In this document: positions 13,501-24,660 of the stretch, one piece after another
How positions within the stretch are numbered: the stretch's first letter is position 1
Layout of the letters: the number at the start of each line of letters is the position of its first letter
Origin: Prunella strophiata
Taxonomy: Eukaryota > Chordata > Aves > Passeriformes > Prunellidae
Length of the DNA stretch: 64,000 bases
Reading direction: 5' to 3'
NCBI GenBank assembly: GCA_036583965.1
Contig: JAZBQD010000018.1
Location: forward strand, 15,788,867 to 15,852,866
Notes under the pieces: model-generated
Databases searched by the model: none
What the model was told of the DNA's origin: nothing
What the model saw: the letters and a program-made list of their open reading frames with translations, nothing else
Made by a program: the position numbers and the translations under genes

Positions 13501-15449
13501 CTGCCTAGTAAATCAAAGCAAAACAGTGCATAATTAAAACCTAGTCTGGTTCAGATTATAGAATATACAATTTATTTTTACAAGTAAGAAGACAAACCCC
13601 ATAATTCACTTGACATTTCACCACTCTCTTGAAATATAGTCTTTCCACTGGTGAAAATAAACTGCCTAGCAGCTGTGTTATATATTTTACCTAAATGTAT
13701 ATTTAGATCCATGATGTGTACAGTCTAACAGATTTGTAGCAGTTTTAAGGAGCAGAGACAGTCCCTACTCAGCTTTCACACAGGCAGCTTGGGAAAACCT
13801 GGTAATAAATGGAGTTTGGGTAAGCAGAACAGTAGAGACCAGCAGGACACTTCATTAGTACCATTTCATTGAGAAATAGCCTTTACCTTGTTTGGATTCC
13901 AACTCTTATCTGCAGGACCCCCATGCTCAGATCCAGTGAGGTATTAATAGCACAAATTTCACAGTGACAATCCCAGTGATAGGCCAAACACCACTGACCT
14001 TTGTAAACACAGTGGTCTGTACTGGGTGGGATATCCAGGCAAAGTTGCTGATGTGTGTCCCAAGAATGCACCCTGCCAACACAAGTTCTACCCTCAAACT
14101 CACAGGATTTCAGATAAATCCCTAATATCTGGCTCATTTCCTACTCTCCTCAGTTTACTTCCCTGCTCCAGCCATCCCCTTTTTGCAGCATAGATGTTGA
14201 AAGCTCACTGAATCATTCTGTACATCCTTAGCTGGAATGCCAATTCCATGCATTTTCCAAAAGCTACATAATTAAGCCTGTACCCTTGATAGAAGATACA
14301 AGAGAAAAGGGAATAGTCTCTGCACATTCTTGTCCCCTTTTTTGTGGCTCCCACTCCATCACAGATAGACAGAACAACTGCATCCTACTTTTCCTCAGTC
14401 ATAAGCAATGCTAACTGTAGCACATTTTGAAGCAGTAACACAACAGTTTCTCCAGCTACAAGCTTTGAGATAGTTTCTGCAAGGAAAACAAAACCTTAAT
14501 CCCAAGATAAGCAGTCACCATCTTTCCAACAGCCCTCATCACTGTTTGTTACTCCATGACTGCAGGAAAGTCTGTATTACAGTAGATAGAGAAGATGATT
14601 TCCTATTGTTACTGTGTGACAATATTTGTATTAATGCTGTGCCACAATCCCAAGGCAGCCCAGTTCACAGCCAGGCTCCAGAGTCTGTTATATGTCTTCC
14701 ACCTTGCCTTTGACAAGAAGCTGCTGGGAAGGTTTCAGCTGAAAACAAGCACTTGCTTCAGGCTAAGCTTTGTACATTTTCTCTATTGCTACCTCAAAGA
14801 TCTCCCTGCAAACCAGGACTTCCCAGGAATTCTGACACTGTCAGTGCTGCTGACAAATTACATCACCTAAAATGGAAGGGGAGGAAGGATATTTAAAGAA
14901 TAAGGAAAGACCTATAGTCCTTAGCAAAACTTACATTAAATCACAGTCTTGGGAATTGCTGAGTACCAGTGGCTCTACTTCCTCATTAAAGTGTTTACTG
15001 CAGACAGGAGCCAAGGACAACCCCAGGAAATCATAGCCAGAAACATATAGAAGAAGAAATAACTTTTTTTTTTTGTTCCATTAGCCCTATGCTGACACGT
15101 ATAAACTATCCTTTTTGCCCTTTTATACTGTCACATGTTAGCTACACTGGCTCTGCTACCATCAACACCACATTTTCCATTCATGTGAGCCATCTGTGGC
15201 TCATTTCCATCTCCAAACAAGAGGTTATCCCATTGGCACTGGCCTGAATCACTGTCAGAGGAAGGGTTAACCCTTGGGGTCATGGGGGTGTCATGGTATG
15301 AGGCACAGTGCTCTGAATATCATTTCTGCTGCCCAATGAATGCTGTCTAAAGGTGGTGTGAGCACACAACATCCCAGGCAGGATAACCAACACTCTCCTG
15401 GGAAAAAGGTGTCCCACACATCTCAAAAAGTGAACACTTTTCTCTGGTG
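7535..15449. other. Intergenic, nothing recognised
   Basis: AT-rich, with short simple repeats: AT runs near 8,673-8,686, an A-run near 11,265-11,283 and a T-run near 11,862-11,874. No open frame shows a recognisable product, and I see no RNA gene. Confidence 0.45.
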
Positions 15450-15618
15450 TTTCTCAGCTTTAGAAGACTGGATAACTAATTATCCACACAGTGCAATGGG
15501 TAATGCTGTATGAGAAGCATCCTTGCTCCCTGACCACCCTGCAGGCCACACTGAGGTGGCTTGGGACAGGTCACACTTGGCTGTCCTCTCTGCTTCTCAG
15601 AAACCCTGATTCAGGTGG
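15450..15618 (+). repeat. Direct repeat pair, copy 1
   Basis: About 170 bases matching 16,187-16,357 in the same orientation with scattered substitutions. A shared core contains 'gagaagcatccttgctccct' followed by 'gaccac.ctgcaggccacact'. Family unknown; likely part of a degraded transposable element or a local duplication. Confidence 0.7.
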
Positions 15619-15837
15619 GCTCCTATGAGCTGGTTTGTGAATTAAAGGCACAGGGTCCATGTCCTCCCTTATCTGAACCTCTGCCATTAAGGGACTGTTG
15701 GATCAGGTTGCATTTTCCCCTTGAGAAATATTATGGGACTCATTGGCCTGGACAGGCAAAGGCTTTGTGTGGCCTCCCATCACAGCTTCAGGCTGCTGCT
15801 CCCAGGAATTGTCTCCAAACCTAGGGAGCCTGAAAAA

Positions 15838-15890
15838 TTCAACCCCCCAAGGGATCCTAAAAAACATTCAATCCCCAAGGGATCCTAAAC
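15838..15890 (+). repeat. Short tandem duplication around GGGATCCTAAA
   Basis: Two near-identical units ending in 'ccccaagggatcctaaa' follow each other within about 50 bases. Confidence 0.7.
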
Positions 15891-16186
15891 TTTTACATAA
15901 TCTTGACTGCATTTTGCAACTTCTCCTGTCTAAGCAGATCTTAGTAATACACTGCTACTTATTCTTTCCTAAAGGGAAATCAGTGGAAGAGCAAAGACTA
16001 ATTCCCACCTCCAGGTATTGGAACAAAGCCACTCAGGCTGAGCCTCCTCTCAAGCCTCCCTCTAAGGCATTTTAAACCCAGAAGGATCTGCCATGGACTT
16101 GACTCAACAGCTTGCCCTCCAACGGTGGGGAAATCCCTGCAGGGCATTTTTGATCTTACAAAAACCATGCCTGGCTAACATGTTCT

Positions 16187-16357
16187 ATGTTTCTCAACTC
16201 CAGGAGACTGGGTGGTTAATTATGCACACAGAGCAACAGGCAATGCTCTGTGAGAAGCATCCTTGCTCCCTGACCACACTGCAGGCCACACTAAGCTCAG
16301 CTGGGACACCTCATGTGTGACTTTCCTCTCTGGTACTTAGGAACCCTAATTCAGGTG
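16187..16357 (+). repeat. Direct repeat pair, copy 2
   Basis: Second copy of the segment at 15,450-15,618, about 740 bases downstream. It ends just before a T-run (about 16,365-16,380). The sequences flanking the two copies are unrelated, so the repeat has defined edges. Confidence 0.7.
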
Positions 16358-16380
16358 AAGTAGCTTTTTTTTTTTTTTTT

Positions 16381-18424
16381 GACACAAACCACCACCAAGA
16401 CCTCTGATAGAGGAGAAATCAGGTTTTCAAGAAAAATTCTTCATTAACTATGTTTAAGAAAGGATGTTGTGGTCTCAGCTCAACAGCCCCCAGGCTTTTA
16501 CTGACAGTCCCTAATGCACTAGACAGGAGGCTCTTGTGCTCAGTGAAATTATGCTTTCTCTGTGTTAATACTGGAAATAAACTATGACACCACTTTGAAT
16601 CGCTGGGTGTCCTGAGGAGCTTAAAATGGTTCAGCACAGATTAGGAGCAGCAAAGGAGACCAGCTGCAGGGCACATCAAGAATGATCCATGTGACAAAGC
16701 AGCAAGTGTCTGAGAATGTTCTGTGAAATGTTCTGGTGCTAGTACTCAGGTTTCATGGCAGCAAATTGGTTGTTCAGTATTGTAGAACACCAAAAAAGAG
16801 TTCAAGAGGAGGGATGTCCAGGAGAAGACTCCATCTTCCTCCAGATTTATATGCTAAGCATGATGCCATATGGTCTGGAATATCCCTTGGGTCAGCTGGG
16901 GTCAGTTTTCCTGGCTGGGTACCCCCTCCCAAATCCTTTTGCACCCCCAGCTTCCTCACTGGCAGGGCAGCAAAAGAAGCAGAAAAAGCCTTGATGTTGT
17001 ACAAGCCTTGCTCAGCAGCAACCAAAACATCCCTGGGTTATCAACAGGTGTGTTCAGCACAAATCCAAAACACAGCCCCATGCCTGCTACTGTGGAGAAA
17101 ATTAACTCTACCCCAGCCAAACCCAACACACATGGAGAAAGCAGCTTGTACATTCCAAAGAAACTGAAGCCCCTAATTAGCCATGCCCAAAAACTGATTA
17201 TGACCTAGGACAGTTAAGAGATATGAAAGCAAAGCTTAATTGAGGTGAGCCAAAAGCCTGATGACAGGTTAGGCACAAACCCTGTTTTACCCAGCTTGTC
17301 CTCTCTGTGCAGCTCGGATTTGTCTATGGCACAAACCCTTTACAGCACAGACTGTGGGAAAACATCAGTGTGAAACTGAAATCTGCTTTTTGCCACCTGA
17401 CTGTCACAAGGCAAAACCCAAAGCAGTGAGGACTGGCACAGCTTCCTCTCTTGTCCTCCACTCCCAGGTGCCACAGGAGCCACTGTCTGATGGACTGAGA
17501 GGTGCCAGAGCAGCTTGCTGGGTCCCTTGCAGTGGAAACTTCCACTGTGGGACTCAGCTGCTCATTAAGGGAAACTGCTCAGCCATTTCACCCTCACAGG
17601 TGTGGAGATGCAGCAGCTCTCCAGGTCACCATGCACAGCAGCCATTTCCAGGAAACAAAAAACCAACTGTGTGGAAAACATGAATAAAACATACCCCGTG
17701 CAAGGCAATAAAGAAAAGCTCTTATCACTAGCTGAAACAATAACACACCATTGATTCTTCAAGACATGCCCCAAAAACAGCTAAGCAGTTTAAAGGGTAA
17801 CTTCTTAATGGGGTATAGCTCAGGAAATATTTTAGGTACTAAAACTGGTGCCATTTTTACAGTGACCATTTGTACTATCAGGTATCCTGACAGGATATTT
17901 TCACTTGGGTTTCCCAACTCCCTTCTGCTGCACATGCATTAGCCTTGTGATCCAATTTCATTCAGAGATTTCTCAGCTGATCAGAATCAGGCCCATGTCA
18001 GCCATATTTCTGTGGAAGTCCTGTCCAAATGTGCCCCCTTTCCATGCAGCACCAGCTTCCAGAAGTACAGTTCTGCTGACTCAAGCTGGGGTCTCCTCCT
18101 CAGGGACTCCCCACCAGAAAAAATCACTGTTAATCTTGCACATCTGTAGCACTTGGGGACATCTTTACAGCTGTTACACTGGAAAATGGGGCACACTGGG
18201 CTGCCAGGGTTGTAACTCTAACCTAACCAGGGTCAGATCCTGTTGGAGCCCAGGACATCCCTCTGGCTGTCCTGGATGGCTTGAGCCCCTGGCAGGGAGC
18301 TCAGAGACCTTGGCACAGAGCCCAGGACCCCTGTGCCTTTGATTTTGAGCCATGGAAAAAATTACCAACCTTATATGAGGAGTTGCAAGCCACAAAAATT
18401 AAGTAGAGTAATAATTTGTTTATC
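16381..18424. other. Intergenic, GC-moderate, possibly transposon-derived
   Basis: Several overlapping open stretches of 100-145 codons occur on both strands in a GC-moderate stretch. None is recognisable as a protein family, and the overlap on opposite strands suggests composition rather than coding. It may be degraded transposable-element DNA associated with the direct repeats upstream and the LTR downstream. Confidence 0.35.
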
Positions 18425-18870
18425 ACAGGGTGAAAATGTAGAATTTTGGGGTTTTTTAGAATAGAGGGTTCAGGGGTCAAGATGGAGGAATTTGGGTGTG
18501 TTCTGTCCTTCTTTCTCCTTCTTCACAGCCTTCATCTTCTGGGTGATGGTGGCACTTTTGGATTGGTTTAGAGTAAAGTTGGACTGTGTAACATAGGTGA
18601 TAGCTATTGGAAAGTAACTGTAAATAATGTACACATAGTTTTTAGTATAAAAAGACAACACTGCCCCAGAGGTGGGCAGTGTGCCTTCAGGACTGACCTG
18701 CTGAACAGACCTCGGCTGGTCAGGGAGAAAATTTGTTAGATAAGGAAAAATAAACAACCTTAAAAACTGCAAATGAAGAGTCCTGACTCCTCCTTTGGTG
18801 CTCAGGCTGGAACACAGAGACTCTCAAACAGATTGGGGTCATCTCGAGCACATGAGAGACCCACAACAAT
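18425..18870 (+). mobile_element. LTR-like element of an avian endogenous retrovirus
   Basis: The block has LTR architecture: a U3-like stretch, a TATA box (tataaaaag, 18,646-18,654), then about 100 bases later a poly(A) signal (aataaa, 18,749-18,754) and a U5-like stretch. A candidate primer-binding-like sequence lies near 18,833-18,850. The sequence resembles a passerine LTR type I recall, but I cannot name the family. No gag, pol or env frame is visible nearby, so it looks like a solo or heavily degraded LTR. Edges are approximate. Confidence 0.5.
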
Positions 18871-21800
18871 ATCCCAGCCACATGAAAGACACAGGACAGC
18901 TTTATAACTGCACCTAGCACACAAAACACCTGCTGAACACCCAAAACTAACAACCTAGTTACATTTGCTGTGAGGTAGAATCAGTGCTTCATTCCTGAAG
19001 CCCTTAAAATGTGAGGCTACAGATTCCCTTCCCATGTACTGTATCTACCTTGTAGAAATCCTAAGCTGGCTCCGTGGTGCTCTCAGGATAAATCAATCCA
19101 GCTGAGTGCAAAGGGCTTCCTACCAAGATGGAACATGTTTCATTTTGTGAGAATGGAGTGATTTGTTCTAGGCCCAGCAGCTTAAGAATTGATTGCCAGC
19201 TATGGGTGAGAAAGAAAAGCCAACCATTTGCACAGATTCTCTCCTATTTTAGCACAAGCTAATATCACAATCAGTGCTGATAGCAGCCAGAAGCAATTGC
19301 AGAATGTCAACAACAGAAGAAAATGCCTGACAGCTGTACAAGTGTGGGAAACAACAAGCTTGAAGGAGCACATGGAACATCTTTAACCATCTTCTCAACT
19401 ACCAGAATTGTTTCAGACCCTCAGGAGCAGGTAGCAGCTGGTATCTGTCTCCCAGTCAGACACTCGAGCAAAACTAAGTCTTCAGTAATGAGCACATTGC
19501 TTTGTTCCCAGCTCCCAACATGCATAAACACACCTAAACATCTCCAGTGCTGTCAGCACAGGTGGGTTTGTGAGAAACCTTTGGTACAAGGGAGTTTTCT
19601 GCCATATCTCCCCTTCCTACCAGCTGCAGCTTCCAGCAGGATTCCAGCAGGATTCCTCTGCACAGGCTGGTGCATGCAACAGCTTGGCAATGAGATTAAT
19701 GGTCACAAGGCAAAAAAAACTGAGATCAGGGTAAAACCAGATCCGTCCTTGGGCAGAGAGAAGAGGAACAACTGGCTGTGAAATGGAATGCCTGCACAAC
19801 AGGACGTGTAATTGAATTGTCAGTCATCTTTTTTCAATTAAAAATTATGCAAGAGTCCAGTGTGTGATGAAGTATTACAACTGATAATCCAGTCTGTGTC
19901 CTTTAGAGGTCTCTTACCCATCTGTCTCCCAAAGGCTGTCCACATTCATGCCAGGAGGCAGTGTGCTGATGGGATTTCATGACCAGCATCAGTCTATAAA
20001 TCACACTCAGAAAGAGCCAAATGCACAGGCTGACAGCAGAAGGCATTTCTGAACAACCCCACCACTCTGCTCACAACAGCCCACCCACCTGCAAGGTAGG
20101 GCAGATGGATTTGAAAATCACCCTCCTGCCCTTTGATTCTCCCCAGGTATCCAGCTTGGGTCACTCATCAGCCCTAATGTCAGTGTCTCTCACTAGAAGG
20201 TGAGGCACAATTCTTACCAGCTTTTCCCCCATGTTTGATAACTCCCTGGAAAATGTTTTCCTGACTTGACTAAGGCAGGCAACAGCAACAGAGTGCCTCA
20301 CATGTGGCACTTAGATCCTCTAGCATCTCACTTTCTGATCAAGGAATTTAAATATGTATTTCGTTAGTTAAAGTCAAACTGTCAGATGAAATGTGATTAC
20401 CTTATTGGAAAATAGAATGTAACCTTCCACTCAGACCCAGAAGTTAGTGCAGTTATGATTTGATGCATTTGATTGCTTTGCTTGTCTGGCCATAAATTTC
20501 TGATGCAGCTCTAACTCAAATACAAGCATCACAGAATAAAAACAATTAAAGGCTACAGCATGGCTGCTGTGCAGAATTGGGTAAGGTACAAGTCTTTCCA
20601 CCTTCAAATCACTCCACAGATTGAAAAAGCTTGAGGCTTGAACAGACCATTAGGTCATGGTGCCTGATCTCCTGTAGGTCAGACCCTTAAATTGCACTGT
20701 TGCCTTTGGACTAAACTCTGCCAGAATTAACTAAGCCACTTTCCAGCCAGGCAGCCATTCTGGACTTCAGGACAGCAAAACAATGAAAACCTTGCCCTTT
20801 CATGGTTAGTTCCAGAACTTGATTCCTGCTCTGAGGAACTGCTGCTTGTTTCCTCATTACAGTTGCATATCTTCATTTTTTACCCATTTATTACTGCATC
20901 TCTCACCCTAGTTCAGTGAATATGCTTTGCATGGAAGAAAATGGATAGTTAGCCACTCCAGGGACTTCTCAGAGAAGTCAACAGCCTAAATTCCTAAAAA
21001 GAATTCACCTTTTTTAAAATCAGTCTGACCATGCTTTATTGTATTGTCCATATATTTTAACACAACTCTAAAAAGATATACAAAAATTTTAGGATTATTT
21101 CTCTCAATGGCTTCACCCAGTACCAATATGCAGCACAAAAAGCAGTGAAATGCTGACATACCTGTGTCTAATTTGCATGCAGCCATTTCAAGCTCTGTTT
21201 TGCATTAATGACTCCCCTCCACCCAGACTGCCTTGCCCTACCAGTCTGCCTTCACCGTAACACAGCACCCTCAACCATCATTCCATTAGCGATTCACTTG
21301 CAGACTGCAAACAGAGATGCTGAATTGAGGCTGCCTCTAACAAAACTCCCAGCTGATAAGGATTCCTTAATCAACAGCTAGAATGACATCAGTTTGTTAA
21401 CTCTTACCCTATCAGCTCTGAACAGCTAATTCTTGCAAGTCACAAGCACCTGTGAAGGTGGGTACCTCTTGTCCCCTGCACAATTACTTTTCTCAACCCT
21501 ACTTAGCTTGTTGGCCAGCACCTGTTCCCCTTTAAGCCACATTGACCTACACTAAAATATTCCCATCCTGTAGTTCTTTATTGAGTGAATCATATTTCTG
21601 TTTTGACACATTTTCCCTGGGAATGCTGAGAGAATAGCCAGCCTGTGGATGAGCCCTAAACAAATGTGAGCTCCTAGTCCAGTGATCAGCTCCCATCTGT
21701 TTATCTCTTCACATCTGCCACAAAGAGGAGAAACAGCACTTACAATACAAAGGCAAATTCCAGCTAAAAACCACACATAAAAATTCAATGTAAATCTGGA

Positions 21801-23034
21801 GTAGATATTACGGTTTGGTTTTTTTTTTGTTTTTTTTTTTTTTTTCACTGTGAAAGTTGCAGCAACTTTTGCAAGCAACAACAAAAAATCCTTCTGATCC
21901 TGTGTTGGGTCTCCAGTTACCCCTCCAGTACAAACACACCTTTTTGGGTCGTGCATACTGTATTAGCCCCACTGGCTGGGTGGGCATCCTGAACTCCCCA
22001 ACAGCCTCCAGGGAATTCATAATCTTGCCCTCCCTGCTAATCCTCCCCTGGCTGGTAATCTTTATTCTGCATGGAAGGAAAAAGCACCTGATCAGAGAAG
22101 ATGCCCTCAGGTTAGGGGAACAGGTATTGAGCTCCATTAGCAAAGCCCCACAGATCAAAGGTATTGACAAGCTGCCGGTAAAGGAGGCTTACAAAGGCAG
22201 ATCTGGATTCCCAGCCCTTCAAAAAGATGACAACAATGGAAAGAGCACAGGCTGGGAGCACATTCAAGTAACAAGACAGCTTACAAAGACTGTGAGAAGT
22301 TAAAAGATTCTCTGACTATTCCTATGTGATTTTATCCATTAATAAAAAGTAGAAATACATCACAATTATGTATTTTCACATAATAAACATGCTAATTTAA
22401 AGGACACAAACCTAGTCATAATGCTGCCTGTAACACCACAAGCTATGCAGTCACAACAAAATGCCACATCCAACACAAATGTACAAGGCAAGGCAGTAGA
22501 AACTGGAGAAAGTGACTATTGCCCATTCTTCAGATCAGAATATTATAGCTGGTCACTGGACTGTGACCATGTAAACAGTTACAAAAAACTTCACATACCT
22601 TACAATTTTCCTCTAATTTTGTAGTCAGTGCAGTACCTTGGGACTCTTCATCTCTAGTAGAGACCAGCTAAACAAACTATGCTGGAGAAAGGAGGTTCAA
22701 TCCTTCCTGGTTCTTAAAAACCCTCTGAAACAAGCAGTGCCAATTGTTACAGAAGGCTTTAATGGTGATCAGGTGTGCAACGACAGTGCCTGTTTTGAAA
22801 GCAAAGTCACAGCAGCTGGGAAGTGTTTTGTACCCAGAAACAGAGCATCACACAGGCAATAGTGGAAGCATTATATACTCTGAAATATGGAAGCTACAAC
22901 AATGATATAATCGTGCTAGGACTCACCCAAAGCTGTGAGGTAACTGTGTTTTCCTCAATTCTTGCCCCAAACAATCCACATATGTTATGCTGTGAAAATA
23001 TACCAATTGCAATTGGTAACTGATCTAGTTCCAC
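18871..23034. other. Intergenic, nothing recognised
   Basis: Contains T-runs near 21,822-21,846 and a small tandem 'ccagcaggatt' near 19,636. A 148-codon plus-strand frame at 21,857-22,303 overlaps a 120-codon minus-strand frame. I recognise neither and treat both as chance. Confidence 0.4.
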
Positions 23035-23560
23035 CCCCCCTGCCATGGGCAGGAACACCTGCCCCTAGAACAGGTTGCTCAAAGCCCCTTCTAAGCTGGC
23101 CTTGAACATTTCTAGGGATGGGACATCCACAGCCTCTCTGGGCAACCTGTGCCAGTGTCTCCCCACCCTCACAGTAAGGAATTTCTTCCTAATCTCTAAT
23201 CTGAGCCTGCTCTCTTTCAGTTTAAAGCCATTAGCCCTGGGGTCCCCAGGACTGGCCACAGCATTCTGAGTGGGGTCTCAGCAGAGCAGAGGGGCAGAAT
23301 CCCCTCCCTCTCCCTGCTGCTCTGGGTGCAGCCCAGGACACATTTGGCTTTCTGGGCTGTGGGCACACGTGTCCAGGTCACACTGAGCTGCTTATCCATG
23401 AACACTTGTCCCCAGTCCTTGTGCTCAGGGCTGCTCTCAGTGCACTCCCTGCCCAGCCTGTATTTGTGCTGGGGATTGCCTCAGCCCACCTGCAGGATCT
23501 TGCACTGGGCCTGTGTTGAACTTGAGGTTCAGGGCTCACACAGCCCCACCTCTGAAGCCT
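23035..23560 (-). mobile_element. CR1 LINE fragment
   Basis: Minus-strand CR1. The stretch at 23,065-23,259 translates to a degraded CR1 ORF2 tail (RLEIRKKFLTVRVGRHWHRL). The rest to about 23,560 carries the GC-rich CR1 segment that often reads as 'gtggggtctcagcagagcag' in reverse complement. It is 5'-truncated. Edges are approximate. Confidence 0.8.
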
Positions 23561-24219
23561 GTCAGGGTGCCTCTGGGTGGCATCACTTCCCTCAAAAGAC
23601 ATCATTTCAAGTTTACACTGTTGCAACAAAATGAATGCTGTGCTCTCACTATGAACCTAGGCTGACCTCCTACTTTTCAGTCTAATGTTCTTAGTCTGGT
23701 AAACACCTTTACTTTGCTTTTGGATTATATTTTGCAATGAATAACAAAGTTAGAATAGTGACTACCACAAAACCATCATTTTATAGAGAAGTCATTTATC
23801 ATCTGTAAAGTGAAGTCCCTAAGCCTTAAACAAAAAAAAGGAAATGGATTTGCATGGGTGTTGTCCCCCTAACAGATTACTTACATTGTTTTCAGGTTTC
23901 TTCATAGAAAGAAAACTAAACATTTCTAGATAAATGTAGCTCATTGTACTAAGATTTTTTTTAATTGTTATAATACCAAGACCTCATTAATTCCCAAATT
24001 CAGTCCCACATTATACTTAAATACATATTATGTATTGTTTGGATCATCCTGCAAGCCCCTGTGGTAATTTTACTCCCTTAGTCTGAGCAAAGTTTTCTTT
24101 TTGTCATTTTTAGCTTGGGTGAAGGGAAAACTTTCTGGTACAACTAGCTGAAGTCAAGAAGCACAACCTAAGCCCTGCATGTGGAAACAGCTTTGTAGCC
24201 TGCTCTGAATGCAGCTAAA
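23561..24219. other. Intergenic, nothing recognised
   Basis: AT-rich spacer between the CR1 fragment and the GC-rich patch. Confidence 0.5.
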
Positions 24220-24249
24220 GGCTCACAAATCTACAGAGCCCAGAGACCA

Positions 24250-24660
24250 AGTCATTTGTTCTCCTGTGCTCGCTACGGACGAGCAGAGTTTAATCCCAGA
24301 ATAAAGCCGGGAATGTGCTGCTGTTCCACCAGCGCCGGCGCCTCCAGTGGGCTCTGTGCGCTTGGCTCTCCATCTAGCGGGGAGCTGCCGCCTCGGATCC
24401 CGGCTGAAGCAGGGAGGATCCCGGGCCAGCGGTGGGGAATGGGCTCGGGGGGCTGGCACCGCTCTGTTCACGCGTTTGTTAAGGAAACTTCCCTGTCTGA
24501 CCGCCCCGGGCTGCCACTGCTGGGACCGAAGCCCTGTCACAGTGCGCGGTTCCAGTGACCCGGTGGGTGCCGCACTTGGCTCCCCACGCTCACACAGGTT
24601 TCCCCCTCTGGCTGGACCCCAGGTTTCCCACAGCAGAGTCCCACTCTTCTGGATCCTCAA
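24250..24660. promoter_or_regulatory. Isolated CpG-rich patch (orphan CpG island candidate)
   Basis: About 400 bases with high GC and many CpG dinucleotides (for example cgctacggacgagc, agcgccggcgcc, cacgcg, accgccccggg) sit inside AT-rich DNA about 2.3-2.7 kb beyond the COPS4 3' end. Open frames on both strands here are explained by GC content. It could be a promoter or enhancer of an unannotated transcript, or a GC-rich repeat. Confidence 0.4.

Noticed and set aside
15333..15360. Short match to a PLAC8-like NECCL motif
   Set aside because: Only five residues, a stop follows within a few codons, and surrounding cysteine-rich sequence is missing.
21857..22303. 148-codon plus-strand frame with an overlapping 120-codon minus-strand frame
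   Set aside because: Neither translation resembles a family; the overlap on opposite strands suggests chance.
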